Assembly (NCBI RefSeq): GCF_000002235.5
Contig: NW_022145606.1
Location: forward strand, 47,045,274 to 47,109,273
DNA from: Strongylocentrotus purpuratus
Taxonomy: Eukaryota; Echinodermata; Echinoidea; Camarodonta; Strongylocentrotidae
Reading direction: 5' to 3'
Length of the DNA: 64,000 nucleotides
The notes beneath the pieces were generated by a model, which saw nothing but the letters and a program-made list of their open reading frames with translations, had not been told where the DNA came from and searched no databases. Of the stretch, positions 1 through 9,540 are shown in pieces; within the stretch, counting starts at the first letter, position 1; each line of letters opens with the position of its first letter. The translations under genes and the position numbers were made by a program.

Positions 1-255
1 ATTAATGGCGGTCCTTATGAATAATGACCCTCTTCTCTGTTTATGAATAGCGACCCTCTTCTCGTATTATGAATAGCGACCCTTATTTCGTATTATGAAT
101 AGGGACCCTTAGGCCTATGAATATCGACCCCGATTTTGTATTATAGCGAGTACGACCCTCTTCTCATATTATGAATAGCAACCCTCATCTTCGATTATGA
201 ATCGGGGTCCTTATATGAATAATGACCCTTATGAATAATGACCCTTTTCTCAAAC
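1..255. repeat. Degenerate minisatellite
   Basis: About ten imperfect copies of a unit built on the words ATGAATA, GCGACCCT and TTCTCGTATT, spaced roughly 20-30 bases apart. The copies differ by substitutions and short indels, so the array looks old. It runs off the left edge of the window, so its full size is unknown. No coding potential is seen. Confidence 0.75.
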
Positions 256-445
256 TAAGAATCAGCAACAATATATCAAAAAAAATCTAAAGAAATCGGG
301 AAAACAAATAAAAATGTTGAAATTAGCAAGCTTGAAGTAAATAACAAAATTAGAAGAAGAACAAATATTAATACATGTGCTATTTCTGTTTTTAAAGCTG
401 TGTGGTCTAATTCCCCCTGGCCAAACTAGTACAGACGGGCTTTAA
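256..445. other. Unassigned AT-rich spacer
   Basis: AT-rich sequence between the minisatellite and the first MITE. I see no gene, repeat or RNA signal in it. Its last four bases (442-445, TTAA) are the left target duplication of the following MITE. Confidence 0.5.
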
Positions 446-916
446 AGATACTATGTCCCTTTTGCAGCCAACCTCATATTCTGTAGAACTTTGCAGGAAT
501 TATGAATATGTCATGTATATCCTATCTGTGAAATTTAAACGTGAGCAGTGTCCTTATATTCAAATTAGGCAAGGAAACCCATTTACTTGCTAGACTTCAT
601 TGTCAGACACTATTGTCAGTATTGAGTGACTGACTGGCCTTTTCTTCTTCTTTGGTAATAACATACATAAAATGAGCTGTAAAGGATTTGTCTACTACAA
701 TAACCCACTTCTTGTAATGGCCAAAATTAAACTGATTGAATCTTTGTGCAGCATAAAAACGTACGACCATGCGGTACAATAGTCTGAAAATCAAGACTAT
801 TACTTATTGGCTCTATAGCTCCTAAGTTGATTTGACAACTAAATTAGTATTATCTTTCAAATGCCGTTGGAATTTAACCTTTTCATTTTTTGGCCTGCAA
901 AAGGGACATAGTACCT
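446..916. mobile_element. TTAA-flanked MITE, family A, copy 1
   Basis: A 471-bp non-autonomous DNA transposon. Both ends carry the inverted repeat AGRTACTATGTCCCTTTTGC, continuing for about 26 bases, and both are flanked by TTAA (442-445 and 917-920). TTAA duplications are the hallmark of piggyBac-type elements and are also used by Kolobok, so the superfamily is inferred from the target site alone. A second copy lies at 34680-35210 and aligns along its length, but copy 1 lacks about 60 internal bases after position 840. It has no credible reading frame; the small frame on the minus strand at 603-794 lies wholly inside it. Confidence 0.85.
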
Positions 917-1046
917 TTAACATCCTGACTAAAATGTCGCAAAGAATTCCACATTATTTTGAGTGGCAGCCCAAAGAGGATGACTGAATTTCGAATGATG
1001 CACACATTATTTTGTTTAGATCGATTTGATAATGGTGCATACCGTG

Positions 1047-1070
1047 CAGGGGCTGCGATTTCTTTTCAAG

Positions 1071-1111
<41 letters not shown>

Positions 1112-2330
1112 GGGCGGGGGACAAAATGCGAGGGACGAGGGAGCAGTGGCGTAATGAGCAAAAACGTGGGGGGGGGGGAGAAAAGAAACCGCATCACCAT
1201 CACTCTTACATGTTATGCAGGCCCTGGGCAACGTTTTTTTCAAAGTGGGGAGGGGAGGGGGGGGGGGGAGGGGCCAAAGAATTTACGATCAGGTAGAGCA
1301 AGCCGAGCGAAGCAAGCGGACCGTAAATTGCATGACGTTGGGTCCAGGAGCAGAGGCCCGCATGGAGGGGGAGGGGGGGGGTCAAGGGGCGAAGCCCTAT
1401 GAAACTCAGGGGTTTTAGGCATTAAGGTCAGATGAGCATCCAGGGGGCGGAGCCCCGGAAGCTCAGGGGTTTTAGGCATTAAATTGGGAAGTTCAGGGGT
1501 TTTAGGCATTTAAGTACAGTCAGATGAGCATATTTTGATACCTTAATTGTGACATGCACTGACATGCAGGTCACTAATTGGAGTGGGGTCCGGGGGGAGA
1601 GCCCAATAAGCTCTGGGGTTTTAGGCATATTACGATCAGATGAGCATCCAGGGGCCGCCTTAGGCCCTTGGTGGGGTCCAGGGGGAGAGCCCCCGAAGCT
1701 CAGGCATTTTAGGCATTTAATTACGGTCAGATGAGCAACCAAGCGCCCTTGGTGGGGTCCAGGGGGCAGAGCCCCCGGAAGGTCAGGGGGAAAATGCCAT
1801 TTCAGCAACATTTTTAAATCACCGGTAATTGAATTAGAAATAAACCACGTTTGAATTTTATTTTTTGAGGGGGAACTTCCCCAAAGCTCCCCCCCCCCCA
1901 TCAATACGCAAATGCGAGGGAGCATATTGAATGAGAGGGACTACCCATCACAGATTTTGAAGCTTTGGTTGTATTAAAAAATTACATTCCTTAGCAAAAC
2001 TAAAGTATAAAAACAAGCAATATACTTTTTTCACACTTCACTTTTCTCAGTATTGACTTGTACATTAAAAAAGATATTATGGAAGGGAGTGTAGCTCCCG
2101 AGTGAGAAGATTTTTGCATTTTATTTGTCTTAACGCTGCACTCTTGGGCCCCCAGACCTAAGTTTGTTGCAGTCTTTAGTATTTGCTACCTTTTTCGGGG
2201 GCACTTTTTCAAATTTTTGAGGGGGGGGGGGAGGGACGATTCCCCTTAAAAAAATTGAGGGGAGACGTGTCCCCCCCCCCCCCCCCCCACCGTCCCCCGC
2301 CTCCCCCCCCCCCCCCCCCCCCCGCCCCTG
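1047..2330. mobile_element. hAT-like non-autonomous element, G-rich
   Basis: The ends are CAGGGGCTGCG on the left and its near inverted match (CAGGGGCGGGG read inward) on the right. They are flanked by a perfect 8-bp direct repeat, ATACCGTG (1039-1046 and 2331-2338). An 8-bp target duplication with CAGNG termini is typical of hAT transposons. The 1284-bp interior codes for nothing credible: the glycine- and proline-rich frames are translations of poly-G and poly-C runs. Inside are a poly-G tract (1075-1110), degenerate tandem copies of a 60-110 bp unit (about 1370-1790) and a poly-C block next to the right end. The perfect duplication suggests a fairly recent insertion. Confidence 0.8.
1370..1795 (+). 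repeat. Degenerate tandem repeat inside the hAT-like element
   Basis: Five or six imperfect copies of a unit containing GGTCAGATGAGCATCC, then a G-rich GGAGCCCC block and CTCAGGGGTTTTAGGCATT. Spacing varies from about 55 to 110 bases because of internal deletions. Subterminal arrays of this kind are common in large non-autonomous hAT elements. Confidence 0.7.
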
Positions 2331-2338
2331 ATACCGTG

Positions 2339-2690
2339 CATGAAGCCAGGATTTGTTTACTATTATAGCTAGGAGACAGCACTCGACCGATGGACAACAC
2401 AAATCCGAAAAATACTCTAACTCTGAAGCAAACAAGAAAGGAAAAATTTAGAATAAAAAATATAATAATGACCCTGGATAAGAGACTACGTAATTTGTCC
2501 TGTAAAAAAAATGAATATACTTCGGATACGTTTTAAGAATAATGCTCTTTCGCACCAGGGGGATTCGCATTCGGCGACAATCTCCATGCCTTTTACACTA
2601 TAATGAATCGCTAGTTTCATAAAGTCGTCATTAAATTGGCACCGTTAAATTGGCCTTTTTCGGATACCAATAATCTACGTGATTCCGGCC
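2339..2690. other. Unassigned spacer before the LTR element
   Basis: AT-rich sequence with no gene that I can support. It may include the left part of the LTR retroelement that follows, because no boundary can be seen here. Confidence 0.4.
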
Positions 2691-2799
2691 AGGATCAACG
2701 CACATTTCGGTGAGGTATACTATGGGTATAAGGTTGTTTAAGTAGAGTCTAGGAGTAGAATTAGTGAGTAGGAGTAGAGGTCTATTTAAATTAGTTTCA

Positions 2800-3345
2800 A
2801 CCCTCTCGCCGAAGTATTATTACCGTGGAGATAATTCCGCGGTGTTTTTTCGGTGGGGTATACCATTGGTATAGGGTTGTATAGGTAGGAATTTTTTAGT
2901 AAGAAACTAAGTAAGATTATGAAAGAAACTAAGTAAGTTATTAAGTAGGCAATAGGTCTTTCCTGTACAAAACTAAGTACATGTAAGTTAGTAAGTAAGC
3001 AAGTAGATTCTATATCTATTTTCTGGAACTACGTAGTACGTTAGTAAGTAAGCAAGAAGGAAGGATTGGGTAGGTACCTAAGAGGGATTTTTGACCGTCA
3101 GTCTTGTTTTGTATATCTGTGGATTTTGGGTTAAATCGTGGGTGGTATTTAATTTCATCTTCATTTCATCATTACTAATATTGTACGGCCATCTCGCCGA
3201 GTATTATACCGTGGAGATAGTTCCGCGGTGTTTTTCGGTGAGGTATATTGCCTGTTTAAGTGTAGTCCGTTAGTGTTACTTAGTAGGGTTTAGTTTGGGC
3301 CCGCTCGCTGAAGCTGTTCACCGTGGAGATAATTCCGCGGTGTTT
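2800..3345 (+). repeat. Hairpin-bearing leader repeats
   Basis: Three dispersed copies of a unit reading CTCGCCGAAG, then ACCGTGGAGATAATTCCGCG, then GTGTTTTTCGGTGAGG, with the hairpin part at 2822-2843, 3208-3229 and 3320-3341. Within each, ACCGTGGA pairs with TCCGCGGT across a 6-base loop, so a short stem-loop is conserved in all three. The sequence between copies is built of GTTAGTAAGTAAGCAAG words. The position upstream of the gag-like frame suggests the untranslated leader of the element. Confidence 0.7.
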
Positions 3346-3508
3346 TTCGGTGAGGTTTCGGGTTTCAGTATTTACCTGTCAGGCACTTAGTAAGCTATTA
3401 GTATTAGGAAACTAAGTAGGGTATTATTAAGTAAGCAAGAAGAAAAGATTGTTTGTGTATTTAATTTTATCATTTGGCTATTTAATCGTTGCTGATTTAA
3501 AGCCGGTT

Positions 3509-5137
3509 ATGGCCTCAAAGAAGGTTAAAGTTAATTATGTGACTGAGGAGACCCTTCTGAGGGTTGTCGATAAAACAAAGTCTGGCAAAATTATGAAGTG
3601 GAGGGAGGAATGTGGTAGCTTAACAGAGGAATTATTTTTGCAGTGTCCCCGTCTCCATGAAGCCAAGGAGCCTTTACGTTTATTTGATTTTGAGCCTTAT
3701 CAGGCTAAGATAGTTAAACCTACAGATGGAGGCCCAGCTGGGCCTGTAGCCAGCTCCACGGCTGAGCGACAGCAGGGGAGGAGCTCGCCGCAACCGGCCA
3801 GCTCCCCAGCCGAGCCCACAGCCGAGTATCGGCTTAGGGCCGTTAACTGTCCGCCGTCTAGGGAATCCCCGTCCAGAGAACCCTTAGTAGGGATTATTGT
3901 TATCCCCCTTCTAGGGAATCCCCTCCTAATAATTATGGTCCGCCTTCCAGGGAACCCCCACGTAGGGATTATTGTTATCCTCCTTCTAGGGAATCCCCTT
4001 CTAATAATTATGGTCCGCCTTCCATGCAGGGAACCCCCACGTAGGGATTATGTTTATCCCTTTTCCAGGGAATCCCGACCCGACAATCAGTATCCTCCCA
4101 GGGAATCCTCACCAGGTCAGGTAGATTACAGGTCGCAGGGGCGCCGAGATTGGCCCCCGCGTCTGCCGAGGTCACTTAGTTACGATGGGAGGACTAGTTG
4201 GCATTCCTTTTGCAAGAAATTCACAAGTTATGCTGCATCGTGCCAGTGGAGTCCGAGTGAGTGTTTGGATGCACTAGGCTGGTGTTTGGAAGGGTCTGCC
4301 TCAGATTGTTTTTCTAACCTTAGGGATATGGGCACTAGTTTGTACTACCCGATGTTGACAGAGATGGGGCGTCGGTTTGGGGCTACCCGATTCCCGGAGG
4401 AGGCCATAGCCGAATTTCAAACGGCTCGCCAACTCCCGGAGGAGTCCCTCCTAGGATGGTCCGACCGACTCCAAGCGTTGTTCCATGAGGCTTTTGGGTG
4501 TGACCATAGGGGTGACGACACTCAAATGGTGTTGCAACTATGCCAGGGTTGCATCGATAAGGCGGCTGGTTTAACGGCTTTTAATACGCGCCCAAGGTCC
4601 ATCGAGGAGGCTCTGGATGCCATCAGGTGGGCACAGCACACCCAACGTGTAGTGTACGAGAGCGAGCCCCGCCGTTTATATCCAGCTTCTCGGCAGCAGG
4701 TGCAGCAGACTTGCATGTACGATCAGGAGGTGGACAGGTATGATACGGTTGAGGAGCCAGTAATTTATCATCATAGGCAACCCCATCCCCTGAATCGTTC
4801 CCCAACAGTTTCCAAAGGTCGAGATGTTCCCCGTCCGGCTCCTGTGGAGGACCGGGGGAAGGTCACAACGCCTTTTGAAGTTCAGGCCAGGAATGACATT
4901 GGCTATTTAAAAGAGGAAGTCGCCAGTCTTAAGACGCATGCGTACAACACCGATTGTATGCTAGAAGAAATACTGAAGACTGTTAAGTCTTTGGAGTTTT
5001 CTATGCTTTCCCATATGCCCGCCCTCTATCTCCTGTGGCTACTGGTGTTTCGGAAAACATGGAGGGATCGGAGAGCGAGGCCGATCTCCGATCTGGAAAC
5101 CGAGAGGCCTACAATCGGTAAATACTGGGGTAGTTAA
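3509..5137 (+). CDS. gag-like protein of LTR retroelement fossil
   Basis: A frame of about 540 residues; I prefer the ATG at 3509 (MASKKVKV) to an in-frame start 60 bases upstream. A central segment from about residue 210 to 380 has the spacing of aromatic and hydrophobic residues typical of the retrotransposon gag fold (WHSFCKKFTSYA, then LEGSASDCF, then LPEESLLGWSDRLQALFHEAF). Before it is a proline/arginine-rich stretch that contains a tandem repeat of about 80 bp (3870-4060). Near the end a heptad-like segment (DIGYLKEEVASLKTH) suggests a short coiled coil. No CCHC zinc knuckle is seen. Gag proteins package element RNA in cytoplasmic particles. Treated as part of a fossil element; a domesticated host gene is not supported. 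Confidence 0.65.
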   Translation: MASKKVKVNYVTEETLLRVVDKTKSGKIMKWREECGSLTEELFLQCPRLHEAKEPLRLFDFEPYQAKIVKPTDGGPAGPVASSTAERQQGRSSPQPASSPAEPTAEYRLRAVNCPPSRESPSREPLVGIIVIPLLGNPLLIIMVRLPGNPHVGIIVILLLGNPLLIIMVRLPCREPPRRDYVYPFSRESRPDNQYPPRESSPGQVDYRSQGRRDWPPRLPRSLSYDGRTSWHSFCKKFTSYAASCQWSPSECLDALGWCLEGSASDCFSNLRDMGTSLYYPMLTEMGRRFGATRFPEEAIAEFQTARQLPEESLLGWSDRLQALFHEAFGCDHRGDDTQMVLQLCQGCIDKAAGLTAFNTRPRSIEEALDAIRWAQHTQRVVYESEPRRLYPASRQQVQQTCMYDQEVDRYDTVEEPVIYHHRQPHPLNRSPTVSKGRDVPRPAPVEDRGKVTTPFEVQARNDIGYLKEEVASLKTHAYNTDCMLEEILKTVKSLEFSMLSHMPALYLLWLLVFRKTWRDRRARPISDLETERPTIGKYWGS

Positions 5138-5332
5138 TGTTAGTGACCCGCCTGACTCTTCGGTCGGTCCCTTGGACAAGGTAGTTAATGTTAGTGACCC
5201 GCCTGACTCTTCGGTCGGTCCCTTGGACAAGGTAGTTAATGTTAGTGACCCGCCTGACTCTTCGGTCGGTCCCTTTGTCAAGGTAAATAATGTTAGTGAC
5301 CCGCCTGACTCTTCGGTCGGTCCCTTTGTCCA
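5129..5332 (+). repeat. 51-bp tandem repeat, four copies
   Basis: Four head-to-tail copies of a 51-bp unit (starts 5129, 5180, 5231, 5282), each containing GTTAGTGACCCGCCTGACTC and TTCGGTCGGTCCCTT. The first three are nearly identical and the fourth varies at its ends. The unit length is a multiple of three. It sits just at the end of the gag-like frame and belongs to the LTR element. Confidence 0.9.
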
Positions 5333-6270
5333 GGTAGTCGCTAGGACGGCCGTGGTGCCTCCTTCTAGTGGGAAGCGGGTAAGATGTAAGGTTGTTGGGA
5401 GTCCAGGGCTCCACAGTAAGGACCTTTCCCTTTTCCAGCCCACCCACAGGCTCCCATTTTGGATTCCTCGGATCGTGTTCGATCGGGGGAAATAACATGT
5501 TTGTCTAAATATATATATATTTTAGTTCACTTTTGTTTACACTGTTTAATTTCATTGTAAGTCGTCCATTCTGAGTTCCTGAACTTTAAGTGTTGATGTT
5601 TTTAAACTGAATAGATAACAATTAAATAAAACTGAAAAGTTTCTGCTTCGGTTAGCGGAGTTACCTATGCTGAATTAGCTGCTCCGCTTTAAGAGCTGAC
5701 TAGGAAGCATTCTTTCCACAGGGAGGCAGAGCACCCATGTGTGTTCAAGGCCATAAAACGGCCGGCTTTTGATATCTCCAAAGTGACACTACGTGGTTCC
5801 AATAATAAGTCAGAATATGATCATGTTTTGGGGGAGTAATTCCTCTGGAGTAATTCCTCTGGATCAACAAGAGCTTTTGGATTTGCTTGATGGTGTTGTG
5901 GACCTGGGTGCCCTGAATGATATCAGGAACTTGCCGGTAGTGGCTATTGTGACCCCGGTGCCGAGTGGCCCAGAAAATGTAATCTTTTTTGTTGAAGTGT
6001 TTTCACCTTCTATATCATTTTCCATCTGATTTCAGTGATCTGCTGTTATCATTCTACATGTAATACTTCTTATATGCACCGTTTGGACTGCCTGTAGGTA
6101 GCCGTTGGCTCTCATGTGGGATTGCCCAGTTTCTGGACATTGTACCATCCAAACTGCACTTGGGGAATGGGGAGCCAGTGGGCTCTCCCCTTTTCTGCAC
6201 ACTTATTGCCATTCATCGTTTATGTTGATCACTCACACTTTCATGCTCGGTCACCTTGGGAATTTAATGT
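5333..6270 (+). other. Non-coding part of the LTR element
   Basis: Sequence between the 51-bp repeat and the hairpin duplication. No recognisable conserved domain and no RNA gene. It includes a short TA-rich patch at 5510-5520. Confidence 0.4.
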
Positions 6271-6490
6271 AATGCCCCGGTTAATCCCTTATGCCCGTGC
6301 CAAGACGTTTTGCAATTTGTCATTATGTATAACCGGCACGGTAAGGGTTAACTGGTATATTTCTGTTTCTTTATGCCTGTAATGCCCTGGTTAATCCCTT
6401 ACGCCCATGCCAGGACTGCTATTCTTTGTCATTTACACGTGACACGGCACGGTAAGGGTTAACTGGTATATTTCTGTTTCTTTCTGTTCT
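6271..6490 (+). repeat. 110-bp tandem duplication of a hairpin unit
   Basis: Two copies, 6271-6380 and 6381-6490. Each begins AATGCCCYGGTTAATCCCTTA and ends in GGTATATTTCTGTTTCTT. Within each unit GGTTAATCCCTTA plus CCGTGCC pairs with GGCACGG plus TAAGGGTTAACTGG downstream, so each folds into a stem of about 20 bp around a 30-base loop. Both the duplication and the pairing are directly visible. Confidence 0.8.
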
Positions 6491-6572
6491 TGATCCCTGG
6501 GACATTTCCGGACTTGAATCCTATTTAGTACTTAAATATACCAAATTTTGGAATACAGTGCATTTACGGTGC

Positions 6573-7878
6573 TCTATTTTTATGCCTCCGCCACCGAAGG
6601 TGGTGCCGGAGGCATCATGTTTTTGGGTTGTCCGTCCGTACGTCCGTCCGTCCGTACGTCCGTCCCGTTTGACCGTTATCACAATATCTCAAGAACCATT
6701 TAAGATTTAAACTTAAGACTCGGGAATAGTATTTATCACCATAGGAAGACGATCTGGTTAGATTTTGGAGTACGTAGGTCAAAGGTCACAGGTCACAGAG
6801 GTCAACTTATGAAATTCCTTGTATTGAGTTTGTTAGCGCGATATCTCAAGAACCATTTGAGATTTAAACTTCAAACTTAAGGATAGTATGTATCACCATA
6901 GGAAGACGATCTGATTAGATTTTGGAGCACGTATGTCAAAGGTCAAGGGTCACAGAGGTTAACTTATGAAATTCCATACATTGAGATTGTTATCATGATA
7001 TCTCAAGAACCAATGGAGATTTAAACTTCAAACTTAGTGATAGTGTGTATCACTATAGGAAAACAATCTGATTAGATTTGGAGCACGTATGTCAAAGGTT
7101 AAGGGTCACAGAGGTCAACTTATGAAATTCCATACATTGAGATTGTTATCATGATATCTCAAGAACCACTGGAGATTTAAACTTCAAACTTAGTGATAGT
7201 GTGTATCACTATAGGAAAACAATCTGATTAGATTTTGGAGCACGTAGGTCAAAGGTCAAGGGTCACAGAGGTCAACTTATGAAATTCCATACATTGAGAT
7301 TGTTATCATGATATCTCAAGAACCACTGGAGATGTAAAAAATTCAAACTTAATGATAGTGTGTATCACCATAGGAAGACAATCTGACTAGATTTTGGAGC
7401 ACGTAGGTCAAAGGTCAAAGGCCACAGCGCACATTATGAATGCAAAAACAGCTTGTGATCGCGTTATCTCAAGAACCGATTGATGGATTCATGCCAAAAT
7501 TAGGTCATGTTTGTTACTTGCAGAGCCAATGAACTGAGTAGATTCTTGGTTCATAAGGTCAAAGGTCAAAGGTCATGGGCCCATTATGTATGCAAAAATA
7601 GCTTGTGAACGCATTCTCATTAGAACTGACAGATGGATTACTATTTAACTCAGAACATCTTGCAGAGCCAATGAACTGAGTAGATTTTATGGTCATGAGG
7701 TCAAAGATCAAAGGGTCATATATGTATATGAGAAATTGCTTGTAATCACAATATTCTAAGAACCTGTCAATGGATTACCATTGAACGTGAATTCAATTTT
7801 TTTTTTCTGTTTTGGTTTGTAAAATTGCTCTATAACGGAGGCATCATTTTCGACTGCACGCAGTCGAATTCCATCTAG
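6573..7878 (+). mobile_element. Helitron-like element with 157-bp tandem core
   Basis: The left part has a hairpin (GCCTCCGCCACC pairing with GGTGCCGGAGGC) followed by a GTCC-rich patch with CGTCCGTCCGTACGTCC. The right end has the hairpin TCGACTGC-AC-GCAGTCGA (7850-7867), seven more bases and CTAG (7875-7878), followed by T, which matches the Helitron 3' rule of a hairpin shortly before CTRR. The left boundary is less clear. The core is a tandem array in which ATCTCAAGAACC recurs at 6686, 6843, 7000, 7156, 7313 and, more diverged, near 7466 and beyond. Non-autonomous Helitron relatives with tandem cores are known from marine invertebrates. It is inserted in the LTR fossil. Confidence 0.65.
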
Positions 7879-8148
7879 TTACTATGAGATTGTTCGGTCT
7901 CTGTATACATGTACTTTACATAATGTTTCCCGTACCAGATTTTGGAATACAGTACTTATTAAGGTATGATAAAGGCGCCTGCCCTCTGGAAAGGCCAAGA
8001 CTTCACCGGTGCTGGCAAGGAGGGTCCTTGACCCATCCACCAGCGGGAACGGCGTGACCCCGCACTGCGGTACGGGAGTAGTTTTAAGTTAGTTTAGTTA
8101 GTTTTTTTTAGTTAGAAGTAGGCTTCAAACTCATTAAGTGGGGAAGAA

Positions 8149-8484
8149 TGTAGTGATTCAGCCTGAGCCAATACGGCTCTGGCGGGTATATGCGCGCAAG
8201 TCCCGCATTTGGCGACACCCGCGGTAGTTTTCCTGGCCATATCCCATACTGGGTAGGTTAGATTTGAACTGGAACTGAAACCGCGCTACATGCCGTCTGC
8301 TGTGTTCCTCCGAGTCTCTGATCTCAACGTAGCTACGTGGAGCTCCACACATCGGTGCTTCTTGAGACTTACTTCAAGCAGTTACTTCTACAGCCTATGG
8401 TAGGATTAACCCGTATTATATTAGTTTAAGCATATTGCGTAGTTATTTAGGCCCAGTAAGATTATATTCCACCCCATCACTATA
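8149..8484 (+). repeat. LTR of the retroelement fossil
   Basis: The unit begins TGTAGTGAT and ends ATCACTATA, an inverted match at eight of nine positions, and it directly follows a polypurine tract (AAGTGGGGAAGAA, 8136-8148). That is the arrangement expected for a 3' LTR. Its length of 336 bp is ordinary for Ty3/Gypsy elements. No matching upstream LTR could be found by eye. Confidence 0.65.
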
Positions 8485-8540
8485 ATACCTTTAAATCAAT
8501 CTTATCAGTACCGGTACATGAAGCTTAATGAAATCAATAG

Positions 8541-8662
8541 CAGGGGCGGATCTAAGGGACCCCAAAAAAAATTAGTGCTCACTACCCCCACTGAGCGAAT
8601 TTGCGGCCGGCCAATTTTTCAAATTTTCGGGAGCAAAAAAAAAAAAAAAAAAATGTGCTCCT

Positions 8663-8715
<53 letters not shown>

Positions 8716-8763
8716 ACCCCCCCCCCCCCCCCCTGTGGTAAGAAATTCCTGGATCCGCCACTG
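8541..8763. mobile_element. Small TIR element with 5-bp target duplication (copy 1)
   Basis: The ends are CAGGGGCGGATCTAAGG on the left and, read inward on the right, CAGTGGCGGATCCAGG. They are flanked by AATAG on both sides (8536-8540 and 8764-8768). The interior contains a poly-A run and a very long poly-C run (8664-8733). It is non-coding. A relative with the same ends and also a 5-bp duplication sits at 12892-13200. The superfamily is unclear, because hAT elements usually give 8 bp. Confidence 0.75.
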
Positions 8764-8768
8764 AATAG

Positions 8769-9014
8769 GTATGTCCCATGAAAGAAAAGTGCAGGTACTG
8801 AAAGTGCTCAACTGTAGGAGCTAGCTCGTATACATATTTGTAGGTATGAGTAGTTTATTCTTCCATATAGTTAGTTGTACAGTCTGTTTCACCTGAATAT
8901 GCTCATCAGCAACTGAACTAAACTTTAAAAGTATGAAGATAGGTGCTGAAATGAATGTACAGTAGGTGTTACAAAACAATAAGAGATACTTGATAAAATA
9001 TGTTGTTTTTACAG
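8769..9014 (+). other. Sequence upstream of the Death exon
   Basis: Mostly AT-rich sequence ending in a pyrimidine stretch and ACAG at 9011-9014, which serves as the splice acceptor of the Death-fold exon. No upstream coding exon or initiator of the NLR gene is visible between the LTR fossil and this point. Confidence 0.5.
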
Positions 9015-9301
9015 GATTGTCAGTGAGGAGGAATTCATAAAGCTGTCTAAGCTGATTGAACCTAGCTACTTCAAAGAGGTGGGGGTTAAACTGGAGATCC
9101 CTAATGCAGAGCTTGGCCAAATCAGCAAGCAGCATTTGCTAAATACCAGTGATGCATTAATGACAGTGTTGACGAGATGGAGAGACAAACAGCCTCCGGG
9201 CGCAGACATCAGGGCTCTCCTTGCAGAGGGATTAAAAAGAAGTGACTTAGGGTACCTCTCTGGCAAACTACTCGCTGGCAGTCTAGTCCCAAACAGGACA
9301 G
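9015..9301 (+). CDS. NLR gene, Death-fold domain exon
   Basis: Encodes about 95 residues that match the six-helix Death-domain pattern: FIKLSKLIEPSYFKEVGVKL, then LGQISKQHLLNTSDALMTVL, then TRWRDKQPPGADIRALLAEG and a final LGYLSGKLL helix. Such domains mediate homotypic binding to adaptors, and in sea urchin NLRs they commonly sit ahead of NACHT. The acceptor is ACAG (9011-9014) and the donor GTGAGA (9302). The exon starts inside a codon (one base left over) and ends with one base of a codon, so a coding exon with the start codon must lie upstream; I cannot see it. The phase fits the NACHT exon at 10769 exactly, giving ...NRT-G-APVTLPGS. Confidence is high for the domain, moderate for the exact ends. 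Confidence 0.85.
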
Positions 9302-9461
9302 GTGAGAATAAAAAGGAAATCATGTCTAGCTGCTACTCCCTCTTCGACTGCCATTGATAATGAATTGCCTTTGCAGGTAGCCAACATACACTGTTTGTAC
9401 ATATTCTTGTTTGGTACAAATAGGATTATTTAATTATAGCAGGACATATCCCAGTAAACAA

Positions 9462-9540
9462 ACAGCCCACAAGACTTATACTGCCGTCAAAGTAGTTGTT
9501 AGAACACCCACGAGACTGACATGGCGGTCTTGTGGGCTGT
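9462..9540. repeat. Short inverted repeat in intron 1
   Basis: ACAGCCCACAAGAC (9462-9475) is repeated in exact reverse complement at 9527-9540, with 51 bases between. It could be the remains of a small transposon, but no target duplication is evident. Confidence 0.7.

Larger units (their letters stand above)
2690..8484 (+). mobile_element. LTR retroelement fossil (Ty3/Gypsy-like)
   Basis: An old LTR retrotransposon copy, incomplete as it stands. Visible parts, in order: a leader with three hairpin repeats (2800-3345), a gag-like frame (3509-5137), a 51-bp tandem repeat (5129-5332), non-coding sequence with its own repeats, a Helitron-like insertion (about 6573-7878), a purine tract at 8136-8148 and one recognisable LTR at 8149-8484. 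No protease, reverse transcriptase or integrase region is recognisable, so the copy looks either broken or derived from a gag-only non-autonomous lineage. The left boundary is uncertain because I find no second LTR. Family placement rests on the gag type and LTR ends. It lies upstream of the first visible NLR exon, on the same strand. Confidence 0.65.

Noticed and set aside
959-1509. Glycine- and proline-rich reading frames on both strands
   Set aside because: They translate poly-G/poly-C and a degenerate repeat inside a hAT-like element. There is no domain or splice context.
3509-5137. A domesticated gag gene of the host
   Set aside because: It is surrounded by retroelement parts (leader repeats, purine tract, LTR), and there is no sign of introns or a host promoter.
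6600-7800. CRISPR-like array of regular repeats
   Set aside because: Units are directly adjacent without unique spacers, the genome is animal, and the ends fit a Helitron-like element.
8518-8811. Proline- or glycine-run frames
   Set aside because: Product of a 70-base poly-C run in a small transposon.
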